Assembly (NCBI GenBank): GCA_002723295.1 | Contig: PBNP01000024.1 | Span: 20,018 to 84,017, forward strand | DNA from: Flavobacteriaceae bacterium | Lineage (GTDB): Bacteria; Bacteroidota; Bacteroidia; Flavobacteriales; Flavobacteriaceae | Direction of reading: 5' to 3' | Length of the DNA stretch: 64,000 nucleotides | Shown: positions 46,186 through 54,936 of the stretch, in pieces | Layout: every line of letters starts with the position of its first letter | Position numbering within the stretch: the stretch's first letter is position 1 | Notes under the pieces: generated by a model | Databases searched by the model: none | The model's input: the letters and a program-made list of their open reading frames with translations, nothing else | Told to the model about the DNA's origin: nothing | Translations under genes and position numbers: made by a program

Positions 46186-47499
46186 TTAATAATGAAACTT
46201 TTTACTTTCCTTTAAAAATGGATCTCCAGATGCTAATAATGGGACTTTTGATATAGATTTAAAAACAACCAAAATAAACAGTCCTAGAAAAAATATAAAT
46301 CCACTGATCTCAGGTACTCCAATAGACCATTGGTCTCCTACAGCTGAAGGCATTATCATATTAAAGACATCTATATAATGTCCTAAAACAATTACAATAC
46401 CAGTCATCACAATTATATAATTTACTCTCTTATAATCTCTGCTCATTAAAATTAATAGAGGAAAAATAAAGTTCATTATCAACATGCTCCAAAATGGGAT
46501 AGTATAATCTTCTATTCTGGTAATAAAATAAGTTACTTCTTCCGGAATATTTGAATACCAAATCAACATAAATTGAGAAAACCATAAATAAGTCCAGAAT
46601 ACTGAAACTCCAAACATAAACAATCCTAAATTATGTATATGATTTTCATTTACAAAATCCAAATATCCTTCATGTTTTAAATAAATAGCAATTAAAGCAA
46701 TCACAGTAATTCCCGTTACGAACATACTTGCAAAAACATACCAGCCAAATAAAGTACTAAACCAATGAGGATCAATTGACATTATCCAATCCCAAGACAT
46801 CATTGACTCAGTAACAATATAAAAAACAAGAAACCCTGCAGATATTCTAAAGTTTAATATGTGATTTTTTATGTTATTGGCTTTATCTTGAAGAAGTGAT
46901 AGTTTTCTAGAAAAATATTGATAAGTGTTCCATCCAAGAATATAAATGCCTGCTCTTATGAAAAAGGAAGTTGAATTTAAATAACCGGACTTATTTTTAA
47001 TTAATTGATCATTTTGAACAACTTCTGGATCCATCCAAATAAAAAGATGATTAAAATGTAAGCTTGAAAAAATTAAAATAGTTAATACTATTAATGTTCC
47101 AGGCAGCAAATATCCTGTAATTCCTTCCATGACCCTATATAAAACGATGGGCCATCCTGCTTGAGAAGCTCTTTGTATGGCATAAAAAGCTAAAACCCCT
47201 AGAGATATTAGCATGAAAAATAAGGCTGCTACATACAAGGCTGCCCATGGTTTATTTTGAAGTTTATGTAATAAATGTTCTCCATGATCAATCTCATGAC
47301 CATCCGAATCATGACTTAAATCTTTGTTTTCATTACCATGATTACCACCATGATTACCACCATGATTAGAATCAGCGACCATTAGTTGAGCTTCTTCAAT
47401 AGTAGATGGGATATTTAAAAAACTATAGGTTAATCCTAAAACTCCTAAGAGCATTAAAAGCATTGAAAAATTCCTAATCTTGTTTGAAAATATATACAT
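46186..47499 (-). CDS. actF: Alternative complex III subunit ActF
   Basis: Membrane subunit of the quinol:cytochrome c oxidoreductase (alternative complex III), PsrC/NrfD-related. The 437-aa product has about ten helices and, between the first two, an extracytoplasmic histidine-rich loop (NHGGNHGGNHGNENKDLSHDSDG segment, about 43-75) with eight histidines in 35 residues. Motifs such as WAALYVAALFF, ESMMSWDWIMSIDPHWFSTLFGWYVF and FWTYLWFSQFMLIWYSNIPEE are typical of ActF. It lies 7 nt after actE and 24 nt before coxB. The histidine-rich loop is encoded by a short repeated CCACCATGATTA-type stretch and may be variable in length. Confidence 0.94.
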   Translation of the reverse strand: MYIFSNKIRNFSMLLMLLGVLGLTYSFLNIPSTIEEAQLMVADSNHGGNHGGNHGNENKDLSHDSDGHEIDHGEHLLHKLQNKPWAALYVAALFFMLISLGVLAFYAIQRASQAGWPIVLYRVMEGITGYLLPGTLIVLTILIFSSLHFNHLFIWMDPEVVQNDQLIKNKSGYLNSTSFFIRAGIYILGWNTYQYFSRKLSLLQDKANNIKNHILNFRISAGFLVFYIVTESMMSWDWIMSIDPHWFSTLFGWYVFASMFVTGITVIALIAIYLKHEGYLDFVNENHIHNLGLFMFGVSVFWTYLWFSQFMLIWYSNIPEEVTYFITRIEDYTIPFWSMLIMNFIFPLLILMSRDYKRVNYIIVMTGIVIVLGHYIDVFNMIMPSAVGDQWSIGVPEISGFIFFLGLFILVVFKSISKVPLLASGDPFLKESKKFHY

Positions 47500-47506
47500 G
47501 TTAGTT

Positions 47507-48067
47507 TTATTTTTTTGTCAACTCCAATCTTAAGTTTATTACATGTTGTGTAATTTGCCATCTTTCTTTTTCATCAATTTGCCCAGCGTGAGATCCCATT
47601 GCATTTCTGCCATGCATTAAAACATGATAAATGCTTCCAGGAGTTATATCTCTATCTTTATAACTTGGTATTCCTAAAAACTTCTCTCTTGTCATTAATA
47701 TTCCTTGGCCATCTCCTTTTGATCCATGACATACTGCACAGTAAATTCCGTAAAGTTCTTTGCCTTTTGACAAATTCGTTTCATTAATTTCAAAAGGGGA
47801 GGTTAAATTACTTTTAGCCATTTGATAGCCCTCTTCAGTATTTGGAAATTCATATGGACTCCAGCCCCTAGCAATTGTATTTTCAACAGGAAGCTGAGCT
47901 TCAATTCCATTAACAAATGCATCACTTTCCGAGTAAGTTTCATAACCTACAGACTCATACATGTTGGGAAAGAATTGATAATTTGGCTTAGAAGGGCTTG
48001 AACAAGATTGAACAAGGATTATAAGGCTAATTAAAGTTATAATTAATATGTTATTAATTCTATTCAT
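47507..48067 (-). CDS. actE: Alternative complex III subunit ActE (monoheme cytochrome c lipoprotein)
   Basis: Periplasmic monoheme cytochrome c subunit that passes electrons from alternative complex III to the oxidase. The track begins at 48076 with TTG; the ATG three codons on (48067) gives MNRINNILIITLISL, a better start with an 8-nt overlap on actD. The 186-aa product has a lipobox (LVQSC, C22), the heme c motif CAVCHG (about 112-117) and a C-terminal methionine ligand candidate in LMHGRNAMGSHAG. It is a lipoprotein, in line with ActE of Flavobacterium. Lies between actD and actF. Confidence 0.95.
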   Translation of the reverse strand: MNRINNILIITLISLIILVQSCSSPSKPNYQFFPNMYESVGYETYSESDAFVNGIEAQLPVENTIARGWSPYEFPNTEEGYQMAKSNLTSPFEINETNLSKGKELYGIYCAVCHGSKGDGQGILMTREKFLGIPSYKDRDITPGSIYHVLMHGRNAMGSHAGQIDEKERWQITQHVINLRLELTKK

Positions 48068-48587
48068 TTTTTTCAATTACTTTGATATCAATAGCTCCTG
48101 TAGTCTTAATTAACTTGATTAATTGCTTTTCGTTTTTTCCAACTAAAACTTCCATCAAGAATTTGTCATCTGTAGTTAATGGATTGGGATTTTCTGCTTC
48201 TTTAAAAGGCCACAATTTACTTCGCATGTAAAAGGTAATGACCATCAAGTGAGCGGCAAAAAAAACTGTCATCTCAAACATAACAGGGACAAACGCTGGC
48301 ATATTTTCTATATATGAAAAACTTGGTTTTCCTCCAATATTTTGGGGCCAATCTTCTATCATCATATAATTCATCATTAAAATCGAAATTAAAAATCCGA
48401 TACATCCATATATAAATGAAGTTATGGCAATCTTTGTTTCTTTTAGCCCTAACTCTTTATCAAGACCATGAACTGGAAAGGGAGTATAAACCTCTTCTAT
48501 ATGATGTTTATTAGCACGAATATCCCTTACTGCTTTAATCAAAACATCATCATCATCATATAATGCGTGAATTACTTTATCGCTCAT
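48060..48587 (-). CDS. actD: Alternative complex III subunit ActD (DUF3341)
   Basis: Membrane subunit with two helices (about 58-80 and 100-125) and a cytoplasmic N-terminal segment, DUF3341 family. The 175-aa product includes the family-typical TPFPVHGLDKELGLKETKI and ITFYMRSKLWPFKEAENPNPLTTDDKF. ActD is an anchoring subunit of the act complex without cofactors. It overlaps actC by 4 nt (ATGA) and actE by 8 nt, showing translational coupling. Confidence 0.95.
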   Translation of the reverse strand: MSDKVIHALYDDDDVLIKAVRDIRANKHHIEEVYTPFPVHGLDKELGLKETKIAITSFIYGCIGFLISILMMNYMMIEDWPQNIGGKPSFSYIENMPAFVPVMFEMTVFFAAHLMVITFYMRSKLWPFKEAENPNPLTTDDKFLMEVLVGKNEKQLIKLIKTTGAIDIKVIEKNE

Positions 48588-49969
48588 GATTTGTCTCTTA
48601 ATTTTTTATAATTTTCTCCAGAAGTTTTCAAGATTGTTTTAACTTCAGCTTGAGCAATAACAGGAAAAGTACGAGCATAAAGCAGAAATAAAACAAAGAA
48701 AAAACCTATTGTTCCGATAAAAACTCCACTATCTACAAAAGTAGGTGAAAACATGGTCCATGAAGATGGAAGATAATCTCTATGAAGAGAAGTTACAATT
48801 ATAACAAACCTTTCAAACCACATGCCAGTATTAACAACAATTGAGATAATAAATGAAAATATTATACTAGTTCTTAATTTTTTTATCCACATAAACTGAG
48901 GTGAAAAAACATTACAAGTCATCATAGACCAATATGCCCACCAATATGGACCAGTTGCTCGATTTAAAAAAGCATATTGCTCATATTCTACTCCAGAATA
49001 CCACGCTATAAATAATTCTGTAATATATGCAACTCCAACTATAGATCCTGTTATCATAATTACAATATTCATAAGTTCAATATGTTGAACTGTAATGTAG
49101 TTCTCCAAATGACAAACCTTACGTGTAATAATCAAAAGGGTTTGAACCATTGCAAAACCAGAAAAAATTGCTCCAGCAACGAAATATGGAGGAAATATGG
49201 TGGTATGCCATCCTGGAATCACAGAGGTTGCAAAGTCAAATGAAACAATAGTATGAACTGATAAGACAAGAGGTGTTGCAAGTCCGGCAAGAACTAAAGA
49301 AACTTCTTCAAATCTCTGCCAATCTTTTGCTCGACCTGTCCAACCAAAACTTAAAAGTGAATAAATTTTCTTCTGAAAAGGTTTAACTGCTCTATCTCTA
49401 ATCATTGCAAAATCTGGTAATAATCCAGTCCACCAAAAAACAAGAGAAACGGATAGATAAGTTGAAATTGCAAAAACATCCCATAATAAGGGAGAATTGA
49501 AATTTACCCACATTGATCCATATTGATTTGGAAAAGGTAGTACCCAATATCCAAGCCATGGTCTGCCCATATGAATTATAGGGAAAAGACCTGCTTGAAT
49601 AACTGAAAAAATTGTCATGGCTTCTGCAGATCTATTAATTGCCATTCTCCATCTTTGTCTAAACAAAAGTAAAACAGCTGAAATTAGAGTTCCTGCATGG
49701 CCTATTCCAACCCACCAAACAAAATTCGTTATATCCCATGCCCATCCAACAGTTTTATTTAAACCCCAAACACCTATTCCTGTAGAAATAGTATAAATTA
49801 TACATCCTACTCCCCATAAAAAAGCAAATAAAGCTATACTAAAAACAATCCACCATTGTTTATTTGCCTTTCCTTCGACTGGTGCAGCAATATCAACAGA
49901 AACATCATGATATGATTTATTGCCTGTTACAAGCGGTTTTCTTATAGGGGCTTCATAATGAGATGACAT
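48584..49969 (-). CDS. actC: Alternative complex III subunit ActC (NrfD family)
   Basis: Main membrane subunit of alternative complex III, NrfD/PsrC family, thought to hold the quinol-binding site with ActB. The 461-aa product has about ten helices; recognisable stretches are NFVWWVGIGHAGTLISAVLLL (about 88-108), IHMGRPWLGYW and NFNSPLLWDVFAIS. His and Asp residues near the periplasmic side of the helical bundle are typical of the menaquinol site, though the exact contact residues are not decidable here. It is 14 nt downstream of actB and overlaps actD by 4 nt. Confidence 0.95.
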   Translation of the reverse strand: MSSHYEAPIRKPLVTGNKSYHDVSVDIAAPVEGKANKQWWIVFSIALFAFLWGVGCIIYTISTGIGVWGLNKTVGWAWDITNFVWWVGIGHAGTLISAVLLLFRQRWRMAINRSAEAMTIFSVIQAGLFPIIHMGRPWLGYWVLPFPNQYGSMWVNFNSPLLWDVFAISTYLSVSLVFWWTGLLPDFAMIRDRAVKPFQKKIYSLLSFGWTGRAKDWQRFEEVSLVLAGLATPLVLSVHTIVSFDFATSVIPGWHTTIFPPYFVAGAIFSGFAMVQTLLIITRKVCHLENYITVQHIELMNIVIMITGSIVGVAYITELFIAWYSGVEYEQYAFLNRATGPYWWAYWSMMTCNVFSPQFMWIKKLRTSIIFSFIISIVVNTGMWFERFVIIVTSLHRDYLPSSWTMFSPTFVDSGVFIGTIGFFFVLFLLYARTFPVIAQAEVKTILKTSGENYKKLRDKS

Positions 49970-49983
49970 AAATAATACTTTTA

Positions 49984-52900
49984 TTAATCCTTATTTCTAA
50001 TTTTTAATTGATACATTACATTGGGTTTTGTACCAACACTTTCTAACAAATGATACATTCTATTGTTTTCTTTTAATTTGGAAACCTTACTGTTTTTATC
50101 ATTAACATCCCCAAATACCATTGCGCCGGTAGCACATGCATCTGAGCAGGCACAACTCCATTCACTTTCACTAACTTCACGACCCTCTAGTTTTGCATCT
50201 AAAATGGTTTTTTGAGTCATCTGTATACAAAATGAACATTTTTCCATAACACCTCTAGATCTTACAACTACATCAGGATTCAATACCATGCGTCCTAAAT
50301 CATCATTCATATGATAATCAAACTCATCATTATTACTATAAAGAAACCAATTAAATCTTCTAACCTTATAAGGGCAATTATTTGCACAATATCTAGTCCC
50401 AACACATCGATTATATGCCATATGATTTTGTCCTTGTCTTCCATGTGAAGTAGCAGCTACTGGACAAACTGTTTCGCAAGGAGCATGATTACAATGTTGA
50501 CACATTACAGGTTGAAAAACAACTTGAGGATTTTCTGATGCTCTTTCCATTTGACTAAGAGTAGTTAACGATTCTCCCAAACCGGAAATATCATTCTTAA
50601 TTTTTCCGTCAGCTTCAAATGATTCTTCAGATGAATAATATCTATCAATTCTAAGCCAATGCATATCTCTAGATTTTCTAATTTCTTCTTTTCCCACAAC
50701 GGGAACATTATTTTCAACATGACATGCTATTACGCAAGCCCCACAACCTGTACATGAATTTAAATCAATCGAAAGATTAAAGTGATGCCCAATTGAACTA
50801 TCAAAAGATTGCCACATGTCAACTTCTGGAGAAGTTACTTCCGTTTCTATATGATTTTTAGAAACTTTAGGTACAGGATTCCAATACTCTTTATCCTTAG
50901 TATTAAAAATTTCAAGTGTGGTTTCTTTTACAATATCTCCTCTCCCCATAAGGGTATTATGTAATTGAATACATGCAAATTCATGAAATTCAATTGACGG
51001 CTTAATAGAAATTTGTTGAACATTTTCTTGATTAAAATATAATTCATATGCATTTACACCTACCTGCATTTCTTCTTTTAACCCTAATCTTTTGCCATAA
51101 CCAAATGCTAACCCAACAGTGCCTTTAGCTTGTCCAGGTTGAATCAAAACAGGAACCTTAAGCTCATTTTTTCCAATAGAAATCAATGCATAATTTCCAT
51201 TTAATGCACCATTTGCAACATTAATATTTTTGAGACCTAGATTAGAAGCATCTGATTTTGATATAGTTAAATAATTATCCCAAGAAACCCTTGTTATTGG
51301 ATCTGGAAATTCTTGAAGCCATGGATTATTAGCTTGTTGTCCATCTCCCATTCCAGCTTTAGAATAAAGGATCAAATTCATCCCTTCATGTTTTGAGCCT
51401 GCTAGTTTAAATGCTTTTTCATTCAGGTCCAATTGTTTTATTTCATTAAAAGATTTTGATGAAGGTAAAATAATGCCTCCATCATGAATAGCTTTTTTAA
51501 ATGATGCCCCAGCTAAAATATTTGAAATCCAATATTTTTTTATATAATCATAGTAATCTAATTCTTCATCTAAAAGATTAATTAAAATATCCTGAAATTG
51601 GAGTGTGTCAAATAGAGGACGAATTGTTGGTTGAGCAATTAAAAAATGTCCAGATTTAAATTCAAAATCACCCCATGATTCCAAATAATGATTTAAAGCA
51701 CCAACATATTGAGATGCTGATGCCGTTTCATTCATTTTAGTTGAAAAAGTTGCAGAAAAATCTAATTTTTTTATTGCCTCGGCTAAACCTGAACCATTAG
51801 CTAGATTATTAACTGGGTTTACTCCTACAGATATTAATCCTCCTATTTTATCTTGCTTAAGGTTATCTATAACCTCCAGCAATTCCTTTGTGTTTCCTTG
51901 ACGTATTAGTTTAGGGTTTTTTGGATCAAAAGCTTCACTTTTGATTAGAGAATTAATTGCAAGAACCAATTCTTGCACAGAAACATCTTGAATTCCAGAA
52001 ACAATTACGGCTTTGCTTTTTGATGACCTAATCATTTTAATTGCTAAAGAAGCTGCTTGATGTATTTTAGGTTCTAATTCAACATCTATTGAGTAATTGG
52101 TCAATTCTGCATATATAAATGCTAATATTTTTTTTACAACAGCTGGAGAAGCAGGTATTCTTTTATCTGCATTTGCTCCAGATAAAGTCATGTTGGCTTC
52201 AAATTGCATATGATATGACATCTTAAACTTCTCTCCATTATCCTTTTTTGGAATTCGTGTGCTTGAATACCCAACATCATAACCACCTCCTTGCCAATCT
52301 CCTAAAATATCTGCATCCAATGAAATAATTGTTTCAGCTTTAGAAAAATCATAATCCGCTAATGCTCTAAACCCATATGCGTTTTCAAAAGCATCTAATG
52401 ATGAGGATTCTGAAATAGTATCATAAATAACATGTTTAATGTTTGAATATTTATCTTTGAGTTTGTCTATAAGTTCTTGAGTTGTTGGACTTGCAAAGGT
52501 TTGAGTTAATATTACTAAGGATTTATTTTCATCTAAAAGTTTGTTTATTTTGTCTTTAATTCCTTCCATAAATTCGGTCCAACTAATTTTGGATTGATTT
52601 AATTTAGGCCCTTGCAATCGCATACTATCATAAAGTGAAAGAACTGATGCCTGAACCCTACCATTTGGAGAACCTAAAACCCGAGCATCAGGATTATTTT
52701 TAATTTTAATTGGTCGTCCCTCTCTGGTTTTAACCAATACAGAAGCAAAATCATATCCATCAGCAATTGCTGTAGCATAATAATTAGCAATTCCAGGACG
52801 AATTTGTTCAGGTTGAACGACATATGGAACAGATTTAATTACAGGGCCTTCACAACCAGCAAGAGCTGCAGCTGCAGTTGAAAATCCAGCATATTTTAAA

Positions 52901-53061
52901 AAGTCTCTTCTGGATGTCGAATCATTTTTAATATTTAAATCATTATTATTGAAATCTAAAGGAAGTTTCTCTGAGAATTCATTTTGCTCAAGTTTTTGAA
53001 TCATTGGATTACTTGGGTCTAATTGATCGTTATTTTTCCAATAAATTTTATTTGATGACAT
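49984..53061 (-). CDS. actB: Alternative complex III subunit ActB (iron-sulfur, molybdopterin-oxidoreductase-like)
   Basis: Large periplasmic subunit of the act complex. The 1025-aa product joins a catalytically empty molybdopterin-oxidoreductase-like domain (about 80-740) to a ferredoxin-like domain with four cysteine sets: CTGCGACVIACHVENN, CQHCNHAPCETVCPVA, CVGTRYCANNCPYKVRR and CSFCIQMTQ...CACSDAC (about 770-985), expected to bind three 4Fe-4S and one 3Fe-4S cluster as in Flavobacterium ActB. A Tat-type sequence SRRDFLKYAGF (50-60) is followed by LAGC (67-70), suggesting Tat export and perhaps lipidation. It is 26 nt downstream of actA and 14 nt upstream of actC. Confidence 0.96.
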   Translation of the reverse strand: MSSNKIYWKNNDQLDPSNPMIQKLEQNEFSEKLPLDFNNNDLNIKNDSTSRRDFLKYAGFSTAAAALAGCEGPVIKSVPYVVQPEQIRPGIANYYATAIADGYDFASVLVKTREGRPIKIKNNPDARVLGSPNGRVQASVLSLYDSMRLQGPKLNQSKISWTEFMEGIKDKINKLLDENKSLVILTQTFASPTTQELIDKLKDKYSNIKHVIYDTISESSSLDAFENAYGFRALADYDFSKAETIISLDADILGDWQGGGYDVGYSSTRIPKKDNGEKFKMSYHMQFEANMTLSGANADKRIPASPAVVKKILAFIYAELTNYSIDVELEPKIHQAASLAIKMIRSSKSKAVIVSGIQDVSVQELVLAINSLIKSEAFDPKNPKLIRQGNTKELLEVIDNLKQDKIGGLISVGVNPVNNLANGSGLAEAIKKLDFSATFSTKMNETASASQYVGALNHYLESWGDFEFKSGHFLIAQPTIRPLFDTLQFQDILINLLDEELDYYDYIKKYWISNILAGASFKKAIHDGGIILPSSKSFNEIKQLDLNEKAFKLAGSKHEGMNLILYSKAGMGDGQQANNPWLQEFPDPITRVSWDNYLTISKSDASNLGLKNINVANGALNGNYALISIGKNELKVPVLIQPGQAKGTVGLAFGYGKRLGLKEEMQVGVNAYELYFNQENVQQISIKPSIEFHEFACIQLHNTLMGRGDIVKETTLEIFNTKDKEYWNPVPKVSKNHIETEVTSPEVDMWQSFDSSIGHHFNLSIDLNSCTGCGACVIACHVENNVPVVGKEEIRKSRDMHWLRIDRYYSSEESFEADGKIKNDISGLGESLTTLSQMERASENPQVVFQPVMCQHCNHAPCETVCPVAATSHGRQGQNHMAYNRCVGTRYCANNCPYKVRRFNWFLYSNNDEFDYHMNDDLGRMVLNPDVVVRSRGVMEKCSFCIQMTQKTILDAKLEGREVSESEWSCACSDACATGAMVFGDVNDKNSKVSKLKENNRMYHLLESVGTKPNVMYQLKIRNKD

Positions 53062-53087
53062 AAACTATAGATTACTTTTTTATTTTA

Positions 53088-54392
53088 TTAATAATGACAT
53101 TTTCCACATTCTAAACCTCCCATTTGAGCTACAGTAAGTTTTTCAACCCCATATTTTTTTGATAATTCTTTATGAATTTTTGCATAATACTCATTGTTTT
53201 CAACTTTGATATTAGACTCCTTATGACAATTGATACACCATCCCATAGTTAAAGGCGAATATTGATACATAACTTCCATTTCTTCTACAGGCCCATGACA
53301 TTTTTGACATTGAATTTTACCAACTTCAACATGTTGGGCATGATTAAAATAAACAAAATCTGGCAAGTTATGAATTCTAACCCATTTAACCGGCTGAGTT
53401 TCACCTGTATAAACCTGATTTTCTTCATCCCATCCAACTGCATTATATAATTTTTTTATTTCATTTGTGTAAAATTCTTTAGTGTATCCACTTGCAATAT
53501 CTTCTTCTCCATTATATTCAGAAATATTTTGATGACAGTTCATGCAAATATTCAATGAAGGAATTCCTGAATGTTTAGAAACTCGAGCAGAAGAGTGACA
53601 ATATTTACAATCAATTTGATTTGCTCCTGAATGAATTTTATGAGAGAAATGAATTGGCTGAATTGGCATATATCCTTGGTCAATTCCTAGCTGCATTAAA
53701 TATCCATAAACATAATACGCACTGCTAAGCAAAAGAAATATAGCGCTCAAAAAAACCAAAAATTGATTGTTTACAAAAGCCTTCCAAATTGGTGTTTTTG
53801 TTACTTTTTTTTCTGGAATTAACTCGACTCCACTTGCTACCGCGATTCTAACTAAAGTTCTTCTTACTAATATTAACATTATTATTAGAAGAAGAAATAC
53901 GAAAGCAAGGGCCGTTAAGATAATGTTATTACTTATACTTGATGAATTATTCCCTGCTGGTGTGGTTTGTTGTGCCGTCGAAACAACTGCTGGTGGATTG
54001 TACTCAGTGTAAGCAATAATATTATCAATATCTTGATCACTAAGCTGAGGGAATATATTCATTGGGCTTTTATTATACTCTTCCCAAATTGCAATTGCTT
54101 GCTCATCTCCAGATTTAATCATAGCTGGACTATTTTTTATCCAACTATATAGCCACTCTTTATCATATTTTGCAGAAACACCCTTAAGTGCAGGACCGAC
54201 TGATTTTTTATTTATTTTATGACATGCAGCACAATTTGCATTAAAAAGTTTTTTCCCTAGCATTGGGTCTGCTTCTTGTGCTAATATTGATTGAGAAATT
54301 AATATTGAGATTGAAGCAAAGAATATTAATGAAATAACAAAGACGTTTGATTTAATCTTTTTAGTTACAAATATATGATATGCTCTTTGCAA
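53088..54392 (-). CDS. actA: Alternative complex III subunit ActA (multiheme cytochrome c with extra N-terminal heme domain)
   Basis: Multiheme cytochrome c of alternative complex III. The 434-aa product has six CxxCH motifs: CAACH in an N-terminal class I cytochrome domain (about 55-130), then CKYCH, CMNCH, CQKCH, CINCH and CGKCH in the canonical pentaheme part, with one helix between them (about 160-180) and another near 210. ActA of other phyla is normally pentaheme; the N-terminal class I domain is a fusion seen in Bacteroidota. The start is TTG at 54392; an in-frame TAG lies four codons upstream and no ATG precedes the signal sequence. A -7 element at 54414-54421 supports this as the first gene of the act-cox operon. 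Confidence 0.93.
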   Translation of the reverse strand: MQRAYHIFVTKKIKSNVFVISLIFFASISILISQSILAQEADPMLGKKLFNANCAACHKINKKSVGPALKGVSAKYDKEWLYSWIKNSPAMIKSGDEQAIAIWEEYNKSPMNIFPQLSDQDIDNIIAYTEYNPPAVVSTAQQTTPAGNNSSSISNNIILTALAFVFLLLIIMLILVRRTLVRIAVASGVELIPEKKVTKTPIWKAFVNNQFLVFLSAIFLLLSSAYYVYGYLMQLGIDQGYMPIQPIHFSHKIHSGANQIDCKYCHSSARVSKHSGIPSLNICMNCHQNISEYNGEEDIASGYTKEFYTNEIKKLYNAVGWDEENQVYTGETQPVKWVRIHNLPDFVYFNHAQHVEVGKIQCQKCHGPVEEMEVMYQYSPLTMGWCINCHKESNIKVENNEYYAKIHKELSKKYGVEKLTVAQMGGLECGKCHY

Positions 54393-54413
54393 AATATTGT
54401 TCTAAATCTTGTG

Positions 54414-54446
54414 CAAAAATAAGACAGTTGAACCTTATGCTAAAAG
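54414..54446 (-). promoter_or_regulatory. Predicted act-cox operon promoter with inverted repeat
   Basis: On the minus strand TATTTTTG (54414-54421) matches TAnnTTTG, with TTTT about 20 nt upstream near the -33 position (54442-54445). It ends 21 nt before the actA TTG start. A 6-bp inverted repeat AACCTT/AAGGTT (54431-54449) overlaps the -33 region and could be an operator or chance in AT-rich DNA. The rest of the 166-nt divergent spacer to the SPOR gene shows nothing else I can name. Confidence 0.4.
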
Positions 54447-54558
54447 GTTTTTTGTTGTAAAAATATAATTTATATTCATTCTAAATTAGCTATGTCTTTT
54501 TTATTTTTTTCTTGTAACAAAATTCATTTTTTTGTTCATTTGTTATTTATAAAATTAT

Positions 54559-54936
54559 ATGAGAGCTATAACAATACTTTTTGTGCTATTAATGTTTTTT
54601 GAATCCTCTTGGTCTCAGGAGGGAGTTTTAAGTATTGAGCAAGATAGCTTAATGTCAAAACTTTTATCTCTTAAAATCAATGCAAACAATCAAGTTTATG
54701 AGGATCAATACTACAATATTCAACTTTTTTATGGCTCGTATGACAAAGCTTTAAATGTAAAAAAACACATAACTAATAAATTTCCTAAAGAAAAGATTAA
54801 TCTTTCTTTTGAAACTCCAAATTATAAAGTTCAAATGGGGCCTTATAGAGATAAGATAAAGTCTATAAGCCTTTTAAAAAAAATTAAAAAGATATATCCT
54901 GCGGCTTTCCTTATAGAACCTAAGGCAATTTTATAA
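54559..54936 (+). CDS. SPOR domain-containing exported protein
   Basis: A 125-aa protein with a signal peptide ([11 protein letters not shown], to about 20) and a C-terminal SPOR domain (about 50-122) with [14 protein letters not shown], the basic stretch [12 protein letters not shown] and [19 protein letters not shown] domains bind denuded peptidoglycan glycan strands, often at division sites. It is one of only two clear plus-strand genes in the window. It is divergent from actA and its stop overlaps the infB stop by 6 nt (convergent). This placement beside infB and the act cluster is a recurring arrangement in Flavobacteriia. Function beyond peptidoglycan binding is not known. Confidence 0.88.
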   Translation: MRAITILFVLLMFFESSWSQEGVLSIEQDSLMSKLLSLKINANNQVYEDQYYNIQLFYGSYDKALNVKKHITNKFPKEKINLSFETPNYKVQMGPYRDKIKSISLLKKIKKIYPAAFLIEPKAIL

